Source of the DNA: Geoglobus acetivorans
GTDB lineage: Archaea > Halobacteriota > Archaeoglobi > Archaeoglobales > Archaeoglobaceae
Reading direction: 5' to 3'
Assembly: GCF_039641995.1 (NCBI RefSeq)
Contig: NZ_CP087714.1
Coordinates: 558,001 to 622,000, forward strand
Length of the DNA: 64,000 nucleotides
This document shows, piece by piece, positions 43,187 to 49,668 of this stretch (the first letter of the stretch is position 1; each line of letters opens with the position of its first letter). The position numbers and the translations under genes were made by a program. The notes beneath the pieces are model-generated. The model saw nothing but the letters and a program-made list of their open reading frames with translations, was not told the DNA's origin and searched no databases.

Positions 43187-43570
43187 ATGAGCGAAAACCC
43201 TTTGTTCAGGGGTCTGAACAGACCCGGATCTTTGAATCCCGAAGATATGAATGATCTTGAGAAGAAACACACGCCCGTTATAACTGCGCCGGACAAGGTT
43301 TCAAGAGGTGAGCGGTTCGAGGTCGTCGTTGAGACGGGAGTTTACATGCGACATCCAAATGAGTACGGGCATCACTTTTCTTGGATTGAGCTTTACCTGG
43401 ATGATGTGCCTGTTGGCAGAGTCTATTTGCAGCCGGTGATTGCTGCTCCGAGAGCTGTATTTCGGCTGAATGCCGCGGAGGATTATGTTGGAAAGAGGAA
43501 ACTGGTGGCAAGAGCCTTCTGCAACCTTCACGGTACGTGGGTGAGCGAAAAGTCCATAGATATCGAATGA
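43187..43570 (+). CDS. sor: Superoxide reductase (neelaredoxin type)
   Basis: A 127-residue superoxide reductase, reducing superoxide to peroxide without releasing oxygen. All five expected iron ligands are visible: H28 (KKHTPVI), H56 and H62 (MRHPNEYGHHFSW), C112 and H115 (FCNLHGTW). The glutamate that caps the open iron site in most of these enzymes (motif EKH) is replaced: here the residues are KKH, with the Glu shifted by one (E25). The rubredoxin gene that can supply electrons lies 68 nt downstream. GAGGTGAGAG precedes the ATG, with an AT box about 40-50 nt upstream. Confidence 0.93.
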   Translation: MSENPLFRGLNRPGSLNPEDMNDLEKKHTPVITAPDKVSRGERFEVVVETGVYMRHPNEYGHHFSWIELYLDDVPVGRVYLQPVIAAPRAVFRLNAAEDYVGKRKLVARAFCNLHGTWVSEKSIDIE

Positions 43571-43638
43571 TTTTGAATTTAGATTAAACCAAATAATTTA
43601 TATCTGTCCAATATAAAATAAGGTCAGAGGTGAGATAA

Positions 43639-43800
43639 ATGGCAAAATACCAGTGCAAGGTATGCGGATATGTGTATGATGAAGCAGAGGGAGATCCGGA
43701 TAACGACATTCCGGCAGGGACGATGTGGGAGGATCTCCCAGATGACTGGGTTTGCCCTGTTTGCGGGGCAAGTAAAGAAGATTTTGAAAAAATCGAATAA
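43639..43800 (+). CDS. Rubredoxin
   Basis: A 53-residue rubredoxin, an electron carrier with one FeS4 site. Its four cysteines are in the canonical pairs [16 protein letters not shown] (C-x2-C) and [13 protein letters not shown] (C-x2-C), and the [19 protein letters not shown] stretch is typical. AGAGGTGAG precedes the ATG at a normal spacing, and an AATTTATAT box lies about 40 nt upstream. It sits between superoxide reductase and FprA and probably donates electrons to both. Confidence 0.96.
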   Translation: MAKYQCKVCGYVYDEAEGDPDNDIPAGTMWEDLPDDWVCPVCGASKEDFEKIE

Positions 43801-43841
43801 GCAATTTTCCCCCATTTTTTGTTTTCCTGGAGGTGAGTATC

Positions 43842-45023
43842 ATGTATGTCGAGATAAAGCCCGGTATCTACTGGGTTGGAGCGGTGGACTGGAATATAAG
43901 GAATTTCCACGGATACATAACGAGATTTGGCACAACCTACAACGCCTATCTGATCCGGGCCGAAAAAACCGTTCTTGTGGACACTGTAAAGGCGGGCTTT
44001 GAGAACCAGCTGTTCGAGAAGCTGGACGCCCTCGGAGTTGATAATCTTGATTATCTCGTGGTCAACCATATAGAAATGGATCATGCGGGATCCGTGAAGG
44101 CAGTGATTGAAAGATATCCGGAAGTGAAGATTGTTACAAATGTAAGGGGAAAGAACGGTTTGAAGGAAGCCTACGGCATAGAGCATGACACGATTGTCGT
44201 GAAGACAGGAGATAAACTGGAAGTGGGTAAAACGCTAACATTCATCGAAACTCCTCTCGTTCACTGGCCCGATAGCATGGCCACGTACGTTGTCGAGGAT
44301 AAAGTTCTGCTTCCGAATGATGCTTTCGGAGAACACTACGCAAGTGCAGGAAGGTTTGACGATGAGTTTAGCGACGAGGAAATGGGAGTGATATTCAGGG
44401 AGTGTGCCAAGTACTATGCCAACATTGTTTTGCTGTACAGCAAGCAGGTTTCAAAGGTTCTCGGGAGTATTGAATCCATGGGGCTGGAGATAGATGTGAT
44501 CGCCCCCTCACATGGAATAATCTGGAGAAAGAGGATTCCAGAGATTGTTGAAAAATACAGAGGATGGAGCAGCGGTGAGGCTGAAGAGAGGGTTGTCATT
44601 GCCTACGATTCCATGTGGAATCACACCGAAAAAGCGGTAAAAGAGGTTGTGAGCGGAATTGAAGAGGCGGGAGTGGATTACATTATCTACAGGCTCTCGG
44701 TCTCTGATTTCACGGAAGTCATGACCGACGTAATGCTTTCCAGAGGGCTGATCGTTGGGTCTCCCACACTAAACAGAGAGCTATTTCCTTCTGTTGCGAG
44801 CTTTTTGACCTACATGAAGGGTCTGAAACCCTTTAACAAGGTTGCTGGAGCATTTGGAAGCTACGGATGGAGTGGGGAGGCGGTGGGGAAAATTGTTAAC
44901 GTCTTCAATGAACTGAAATTTGATGTTGTTGGGAGTGTGAGGTTTAAGTTCTCTCATGATGGGGCAGAAAACGATCTCAGGGAGCTTGGCAGAGCTGTGG
45001 CGGAGAGGATAAAGGAAAGCTGA
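43842..45023 (+). CDS. fprA: A-type flavoprotein (FprA-like diiron oxidase)
   Basis: A 393-residue flavodiiron protein. The N-terminal MBL-like domain has the diiron motif H76-I-E78-M-D80-H81 (VNHIEMDHAGSV), followed by the later ligands in TPLVHWPDSM, LLPNDAFGEHY and APSHGIIWRK. The C-terminal flavodoxin domain begins VVIAYDSMWNHTEKAV and ends near GSVRFKF. These enzymes reduce O2 to water (or NO to N2O) with electrons from rubredoxin or F420H2. The ATG at 43842 has GGAGGTGAG just upstream; a GTG nine bases earlier is in frame. It completes the oxygen-defence set with sor and rubredoxin. Confidence 0.94.
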   Translation: MYVEIKPGIYWVGAVDWNIRNFHGYITRFGTTYNAYLIRAEKTVLVDTVKAGFENQLFEKLDALGVDNLDYLVVNHIEMDHAGSVKAVIERYPEVKIVTNVRGKNGLKEAYGIEHDTIVVKTGDKLEVGKTLTFIETPLVHWPDSMATYVVEDKVLLPNDAFGEHYASAGRFDDEFSDEEMGVIFRECAKYYANIVLLYSKQVSKVLGSIESMGLEIDVIAPSHGIIWRKRIPEIVEKYRGWSSGEAEERVVIAYDSMWNHTEKAVKEVVSGIEEAGVDYIIYRLSVSDFTEVMTDVMLSRGLIVGSPTLNRELFPSVASFLTYMKGLKPFNKVAGAFGSYGWSGEAVGKIVNVFNELKFDVVGSVRFKFSHDGAENDLRELGRAVAERIKES

Positions 45024-45059
45024 ATCAAATTTAAAATCAGATCCCATCCCATTTTTTCC

Positions 45060-45269
45060 ATGAGGGTCATTGACCTCAGAGGTCAGAAGTGTATGAACCA
45101 CATTTTAAAGCTCGAAAATGAATTCAGGGATGCCGGCAAGGTCTTTGTGGCAATAACTGACGACGAATCAGCAATCTATGACATTCCTGTATGGGCCTCC
45201 AGCAAGGGCATTGAAATACTTGAAATCAAGAGAGAAGGAGGACTTTTGAGGTTCCTGATGAGAAAATAG
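45060..45269 (+). CDS. TusA/SirA-like sulfur-carrier family protein
   Basis: A 69-residue small alpha/beta protein of the TusA family: VIDLRGQKCMNHILKLENEF, then VAITDDESAIYDIPVWASSK, GIEILEIKREGGLLRFLMRK. The single Cys at residue 11 sits where TusA has its CPxP motif, but the prolines are missing (CMNH), so sulfur transfer is likely yet the partner differs. An AAATTTAAAAT box lies about 25 nt before the ATG (leaderless). It follows FprA by 36 nt but has its own promoter-like element. Confidence 0.82.
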   Translation: MRVIDLRGQKCMNHILKLENEFRDAGKVFVAITDDESAIYDIPVWASSKGIEILEIKREGGLLRFLMRK

Positions 45270-45421
45270 ATCCTGAAATTGCCGGTTCGGAGACATTCGG
45301 ATATCTCCCTGAAAGATATGGTGGGGCTTATGTGGCCATGAAGATGTGCTTCCCCGGAAGGGGCTGCAGACATCGAAGCATCCATAATTCTTATAAACTC
45401 AGATGTTGTGATGCGAATTGC

Positions 45422-45495
45422 GGGCCGGTAGCTCAGTTTGGGAGAGCGCCGCCTTGGCATGGCGGAGGCCTGGGGTTCAAATCCCCACCGGTCCA
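45422..45495 (+). tRNA. tRNA-Ala (anticodon GGC)
   Basis: A 74-nt tRNA: acceptor GGGCCGG/CCGGTCC with the G3-U70 wobble pair that marks tRNA-Ala, D arm GCTCAGTTTGGGAGAGC, anticodon stem CCGCC-loop TTGGCAT-GGCGG giving GGC, T arm TGGGGTTCAAATCCCCA, discriminator A. CCA is not encoded. Confidence 0.96.
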
Positions 45496-45672
45496 TTCCT
45501 TAGAAGAAGCTAATGGATGGTTTATCCATCTTAGAAACTCCAGAAGACGGTCTTCGAGGAACTGGCTGAGATTCGGGATGTATTCCCTTAAAGCTTCCAG
45601 GACATCCTTCTGAATACATGTTCTAAGGTGATAACCGGGAGTTAATGGGTGGAAAAGACAAAACAACATCAC
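45496..45672 (-). pseudogene. Possible ribbon-helix-helix antitoxin remnant
   Basis: Read on the minus strand (about 45621-45520) this stretch encodes CIQKDVLEALREYIPN followed by LSQFLEDRLLEFLRW, which resembles the core of small archaeal ribbon-helix-helix antitoxin-like proteins. No good start codon precedes the similar part, and the frame has no stop before it runs into the antisense of tRNA-Ala, so it looks like a broken gene. It may equally be chance. Nothing else is seen in the gap. Confidence 0.25.
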
Positions 45673-46062
45673 TCACTTTAAAGGATCCACCCTGACAATA
45701 CCCTCAACTTCATCAAACAGTCTGTCGGTTGAGAGTATTTTCTCCCCCTCATGAATTGCATGAGCCAGATGTATCGAATCAAAGATGTTCAGCTTTGGGT
45801 ATCTTTCAAGCAAATCAGAGGAGATCCCAAGAATCTCTTCGCTTAAAGGAAGGATCCTGACACCAAGTTCTTCGATCTTTTCATGGACTTTTATCGCCTC
45901 ACTTCTTCCAGATTCTCTGATGAGCACGATCTGACACTCCACAATTGTAATTGCCGAGGTAACAAACCCCTCATCTATTGCTTCCAGTTTCCTTTTCACG
46001 ATATCCTTGAGCCAGTCCTTTTCCTTTATTTGAGACAGGATGACGTCAGTGTCCATATACAT
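45673..46062 (-). CDS. vapC: PIN-domain toxin (VapC family)
   Basis: A 129-residue PIN ribonuclease. Acidic residues of the metal site are visible: D4 and D6 in MYMDTDVIL, E in ITIVECQIVL, D in NIFDSIHLAHA and D in LSTDRLFDEV. VapC toxins cut tRNA or rRNA. The ATG at 46062 is preferred because the family begins MYMDTD; it overlaps the antitoxin gene by 17 nt. An ATG 18 nt upstream is possible. Confidence 0.85.
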   Translation of the reverse strand: MYMDTDVILSQIKEKDWLKDIVKRKLEAIDEGFVTSAITIVECQIVLIRESGRSEAIKVHEKIEELGVRILPLSEEILGISSDLLERYPKLNIFDSIHLAHAIHEGEKILSTDRLFDEVEGIVRVDPLK

Positions 46063-46282
46063 TCCTGACTCTCCTTTCAAGCCTCTCCTTGATCATTTCG
46101 TATGCGTAATCTTCAGCCACCTCATGAGCTCCTTTCTCAAGGAGAACCACGAGTCTTGCACCGTATCTGAGAGCTTCGGATCTTGAGGAAAATACCTTTT
46201 TCTTAACAAGTTCGTCCAGTTCCTTAACCAGACCTTCAGGGAGGGAGACTGGGATTACAAGCCTTCCCTTCTCAGTTGCCAT
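46046..46282 (-). CDS. vapB: Antitoxin of the VapB type (ribbon-helix-helix)
   Basis: A 78-residue protein with an N-terminal ribbon-helix-helix fold (RLVIPVSLPEGLVKELDELV then KKKVFSSRSEALRYGARLVV) and a C-terminal tail (EDYAYEMIKERLERRVRNVY) that should wrap the PIN toxin encoded next. A small inverted repeat before the gene may be its own operator. Confidence 0.82.
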   Translation of the reverse strand: MATEKGRLVIPVSLPEGLVKELDELVKKKVFSSRSEALRYGARLVVLLEKGAHEVAEDYAYEMIKERLERRVRNVYGH

Positions 46283-46290
46283 AACTGTTA

Positions 46291-46303
46291 TTGTTATACA
46301 ATG
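46291..46303. promoter_or_regulatory. Operator-like repeat ATTGT-TAT-ACAAT before vapBC
   Basis: Perfect 5-bp arms around TAT, 8-21 nt before the antitoxin ATG at 46282, at the likely transcription start. Ribbon-helix-helix antitoxins often repress their own operon through such short palindromes. Confidence 0.35.
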
Positions 46304-46373
46304 GTATATTTAATTTGCTGATAGTGAAAAGAGGGAGAGTTAAGGGAGTAAGGTTTATCCCCAGTCGGGGAGT

Positions 46374-46616
46374 TCAACCAATAAGCTCTTTCATCAGCTC
46401 TCTTTTGCTAATCCTCAAATGTTCTGCAACATCTTTGAGAATTGAGTTCAGAGTTCCCGGTTTCAGAGGTCTGTGTTTTGGTATTGTGATGTGGTGCTCT
46501 CCATTGATGTGTATTGTCAATCTCATGTGGCTTCCTGTCTGCCTTGTTACTTCATAACCATATTTTCGGGGAAGTTTTGCAAGTTTTTCTCCATCGAGAT
46601 CTCTTGGAAGTTTCAT
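46374..46616 (-). CDS. hicA: HicA-like mRNA interferase toxin
   Basis: An 80-residue HicA/YcfA-family protein: LDGEKLAKLPRKYGYEVTRQ, then TGSHMRLTIHINGEHHITIP with the catalytic His of G-S-H, then KPGTLNSILKDVAEHLRIS. These cleave mRNA in a ribosome-independent way when free of antitoxin. Four bases overlap with the HicB gene (ATGA). An apparent gap from 46283 to 46373 holds the vapBC promoter only. Confidence 0.85.
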   Translation of the reverse strand: MKLPRDLDGEKLAKLPRKYGYEVTRQTGSHMRLTIHINGEHHITIPKHRPLKPGTLNSILKDVAEHLRISKRELMKELIG

Positions 46617-46834
46617 AATGCCAGAACCTCTTGCTTCACTATGTGGAGTCTGATGATTTTTGGCCTCTCTTCTTCATCAAAGTGACATTCAACAGCATCC
46701 TTTACCATTTCTCTCAGTTCTTCAAGGGAATCAGCTTCAGTAAAGATTGAGTGACCTAAGGCTCTTGCTACATATCCATCATCAGTTTCTTCAACGAGAA
46801 AAATGATTTCGTTAAGTTTTTTGAGTTCTTGCAT
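46613..46834 (-). CDS. hicB: HicB-like antitoxin
   Basis: A 73-residue HicB-type antitoxin: IIFLVEETDDGYVARALGHS, IFTEADSLEELREMVKDAVE, CHFDEEERPKIIRLHIV. The partial RNase-H-like fold without the C-terminal DNA-binding part is common in archaeal forms. First gene of the module, with antitoxin upstream of toxin. An AAACTTTAAAC-like box lies about 25-35 nt upstream. Confidence 0.82.
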   Translation of the reverse strand: MQELKKLNEIIFLVEETDDGYVARALGHSIFTEADSLEELREMVKDAVECHFDEEERPKIIRLHIVKQEVLAL

Positions 46835-47112
46835 AGCCCTAATTTAGTTTTAATCTGTTTAAAGTTTTTGCAGATTGTTGCTCGGCCCATCGAATGGTGG
46901 TTCAAATGCTCCTGAAACTTTTGTTAATCTCAGACAACTCTACTCGCAACTTCAGCCTTCTAAAGAATTGTATGGTCACCTGAGTTTGATGCGTATCTTC
47001 TGGAAGAATATTATTTTGGAGATTGAGTTGGTCTTCTCACCTCAAAAACTTGCCGGTAAATCCCGGACGGGGTTTTAAGTTGCCTGAATAAAAAATTAAA
47101 AAATTTGGTGTT

Positions 47113-48342
47113 TTATCTTCTCCTGCCAAGCAGGTAAATGGCTCCGAGCAATGCGGCAACCGCTCCGAGGACTTCAAATCCCGGAGTTGGTTTCTGTTTT
47201 TCTTTTGTTGGGGTCTGCTCTGGCGTTGCGGTCTTTTCCGGTGTTGGGGTGGCGGTGGCTGTTGGAGTCGGTTTTGGCTCTTCCTCCTCGAATTTGTGGG
47301 CCTTCACAGCATACTTTGCTGCCCACTCTCTGTCCTTGTCCGTGTGACAGTAGAGACAGGCGAAGTCGAGTGTCAGGTATCCACCGGCAGTGTACTTGCC
47401 ATCATCTGTGAACATGGGCGCACTCGGATCGGTGTTTATCCTGAAGAGGTGAGACCTTATGTCTCCTTCGAATTCTGCTCTCTTGACTGCCGACTTTGCG
47501 GCGAACGGCATGTGACAGTCTGTACATTCAACACCCTCTTTTGCCATCTCGCTTTCAGCAAACTCTTTTGCAACATCGCCGTGGCACTGTTCGCACTTCA
47601 TCTTTATTGCGTCGTCAACCATCGGATTCTTGACGCTCTTGTGGGGGTCATGGCACGTGATGCAGCTGAGGTCCTTGTGTGGTGAGGCAAGAAGTTCGTT
47701 GTACTGCTCGTGGTGCTTGATGAATCCGTTGCTGGCAGGTATCCTGCTTGGGTCTCCTCTAACGTGGCATTTTCCACATAGGGCACTGCTGGTATCTACC
47801 TCCGGTTTCACCTCGGTCGGGTTTGCAACATGCTCACTTGCAGGCCCATGGCATGCTTCACACTCTATACCCGGAAACGCCCATGTGCCAACAATTCCCG
47901 GTAAACCGTCCTGATGGCCATCCTCATTGTAGCCCGTGGTGTGACATTTTCCACAGTTGTAGGGTTTGGCAACCTCGTCCGGATCATACGGAACCCACTG
48001 GCCCGTTTCAAGATTGTACTGAACTGCATTGCCTGTTACAATATAACCAGTCTCGTTAACGAATCTGGTTTTCCACCATACGCCTCCGATAACGTATGTA
48101 ATGTCGTCCCAGGTGTAGCCATTCGGAAGCTCGGTTACCTTTCTTATGCCGAACTCTTCATTGCCCTGTCTTGCCTCATCAACCGGTCTGAGCTTGTAGG
48201 GGTGTCCCGTTTTCATGAAGTCTTCCCATATATCTTTGTGGCATGTTTTGCACCTGTCACTGCCGACGTACTCTGCTCCCAGCACTGGTGCAATGAGCAG
48301 GCTCAGAAAAACAGCTGCCAGAACGATTTTCATGGCATTCAT
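47113..48342 (-). CDS. Octaheme c-type cytochrome with PGF-CTERM-like surface anchor
   Basis: A 409-residue exported cytochrome. The signal peptide (residues 4-23, MKIVLAAVFLSLLIAPVLGA) is followed by eight CXXCH heme sites at C31, C130, C161, C189, C227, C250, C273 and C329, with many extra His that can serve as distal ligands. A Pro/Thr-rich stalk (about 356-385) leads to PTPGFE, a hydrophobic helix and a GRRR end, a PGF-CTERM tail for archaeosortase processing and lipid attachment. The protein should stand outside the membrane and carry electrons to an extracellular acceptor such as Fe(III) (inference). A TATATAAG-type box is about 25-35 nt upstream. No related cytochrome is next to it. 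Confidence 0.9.
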   Translation of the reverse strand: MNAMKIVLAAVFLSLLIAPVLGAEYVGSDRCKTCHKDIWEDFMKTGHPYKLRPVDEARQGNEEFGIRKVTELPNGYTWDDITYVIGGVWWKTRFVNETGYIVTGNAVQYNLETGQWVPYDPDEVAKPYNCGKCHTTGYNEDGHQDGLPGIVGTWAFPGIECEACHGPASEHVANPTEVKPEVDTSSALCGKCHVRGDPSRIPASNGFIKHHEQYNELLASPHKDLSCITCHDPHKSVKNPMVDDAIKMKCEQCHGDVAKEFAESEMAKEGVECTDCHMPFAAKSAVKRAEFEGDIRSHLFRINTDPSAPMFTDDGKYTAGGYLTLDFACLYCHTDKDREWAAKYAVKAHKFEEEEPKPTPTATATPTPEKTATPEQTPTKEKQKPTPGFEVLGAVAALLGAIYLLGRRR

Positions 48343-48423
48343 ACAAATATTTTTTAATGTCTTGAAGATATATAAGATTAATCATGATGATTCTCATGGA
48401 TGAATGATGGAGAAACTGGAGGT

Positions 48424-48948
48424 TTACAGCCTCCCGAAATATTCTTCAAGCTTTCTGTCCTTTTTGACTATTCTGAGCAGAGTTTCCTTTATTTCCTCCG
48501 GATCTGAGCTTTTAAGTCCGAAGTATATGGCAAAGTTCTTGGTGGTCCTGAGTATTGTCGATCTTCCCTTCTTCTCCTCGGTAATAAACCCCATCTCCCG
48601 GAGTTTTTTAACATGCTCGTAGCATCTGTTTCCCCTTATCTTCGCCAGTTCTGAAAGCTTTACGGGCTGTTTTATCGCAATTATGGCAAGCGTTCTTAAA
48701 ACACCTTTTTCGAGGTCCCTCTCTGTGAAATTTCTTATTATTTCGGAGTACTCCGGTTTCACTCTCATCAAATACTTTTTTCCGAGCTTCACGATTTCTA
48801 TGGATGTTTCTCTTGACGAGTAGTCTCTGATAAGCTCTTCGATTGCCTTTTCCACTTCTCCTGCCTCTGACCCGATTACCTTTGCGATTTTTGAAGGGGA
48901 TAGTGGATCCGAGGATGCGAACAGAATTGCCTCAATCTTGTCCTTCAT
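48424..48948 (-). CDS. scpB: Segregation and condensation protein ScpB
   Basis: A 174-residue kleisin-interacting winged-helix protein: KIEAILFASSDPLSPSKIAK, VIGSEAGEVEKAIEELIRDY, VLRTLAIIAIKQPVKLSELA, KIRGNRCYEHVKKLREMGFI, the two winged helices of ScpB. It binds the middle part of ScpA in the SMC complex. It overlaps scpA by 17 nt. The length is normal. Confidence 0.92.
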   Translation of the reverse strand: MKDKIEAILFASSDPLSPSKIAKVIGSEAGEVEKAIEELIRDYSSRETSIEIVKLGKKYLMRVKPEYSEIIRNFTERDLEKGVLRTLAIIAIKQPVKLSELAKIRGNRCYEHVKKLREMGFITEEKKGRSTILRTTKNFAIYFGLKSSDPEEIKETLLRIVKKDRKLEEYFGRL

Positions 48949-49666
48949 CGTTCAACCTCCTAATCTCTATGTCGGTCTCGAAGATTCTCTCCTGGTGTAT
49001 CTCGAACACCCTTCTGAATGCGAGATGAAGTATAGAAATGTACTTCGAGACGAGGTCAAAACCGGCAATCTCTCCGAGCTTCACGATGTCTCTGTTTTTC
49101 ATCATTTCCTCGATCACCGTTTTCAGCTTCTCTATACTCTCTTCAAGGTCCTCGTCATGGGGGACTTCAAGGGGATCGATCTGCACTTCCGGTTTTCTGA
49201 CCCTTCTCTTCCTCCTTGCTTTCCTCACCCTCTCTGCTGACTCCAGCTCCTTTATCAGGTCCTCAAGTGTTGTGTATCTCCTGACCCTCTTCCTTCCGGC
49301 ATCAATCAGTGCGCTTATGAGTTCATCTTCAAGAATGCTTTCGTCCAGTATCTCCTCTTCAATAAAGTCCTGAGCAATGTATGATTCGAATTCGTCTTCG
49401 GGATAGTCGTAATCCACGTACACCGGCTCTGAAAAATCCCCTTCGTAATCATTCTCTGCCTCTTCCTCCTGAATTCCGATTGCCTCCGTGGTTATGATGT
49501 CTGACTTCATCCTGACGAGGATGGCCGCATAGAGCAGAACCCTTCCTGAAATCCTCAAATCAAGCTTTTTTGCCTTCTCAAGCTCTTTGAGAAACTTGTC
49601 TGCAACATCGACTACATCTATATTCACCGGATCGATTTCGCCCTTCCTGGCAAGGTTGTAGAGCAT
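48932..49666 (-). CDS. scpA: Segregation and condensation protein ScpA (kleisin)
   Basis: A 244-residue kleisin: MLYNLARKGEIDPVNIDVVD at the N terminus binds the SMC neck; a long acidic middle (about 70-150, EEEAENDYEGDFSEPVYVDY-like) binds ScpB; the C-terminal winged helix (KLGEIAGFDLVSKYISILHL, AFRRVFEIHQERIFETDIEI) binds the SMC head. The first ATG is 49666, two bases after the smc stop. The same frame continues upstream as ESIDDPVEML, which looks like the conserved family start but has no ATG, GTG or TTG. Confidence 0.9.
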   Translation of the reverse strand: MLYNLARKGEIDPVNIDVVDVADKFLKELEKAKKLDLRISGRVLLYAAILVRMKSDIITTEAIGIQEEEAENDYEGDFSEPVYVDYDYPEDEFESYIAQDFIEEEILDESILEDELISALIDAGRKRVRRYTTLEDLIKELESAERVRKARRKRRVRKPEVQIDPLEVPHDEDLEESIEKLKTVIEEMMKNRDIVKLGEIAGFDLVSKYISILHLAFRRVFEIHQERIFETDIEIRRLNDEGQD

Positions 49667-49668
49667 CT

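Noticed and set aside
46875-47078. 67-codon plus-strand frame between hicB and the octaheme cytochrome gene
   Set aside because: No family likeness, no ribosome site and no clear promoter. The 278-nt gap otherwise shows only the hicB promoter zone and the end of the cytochrome gene.
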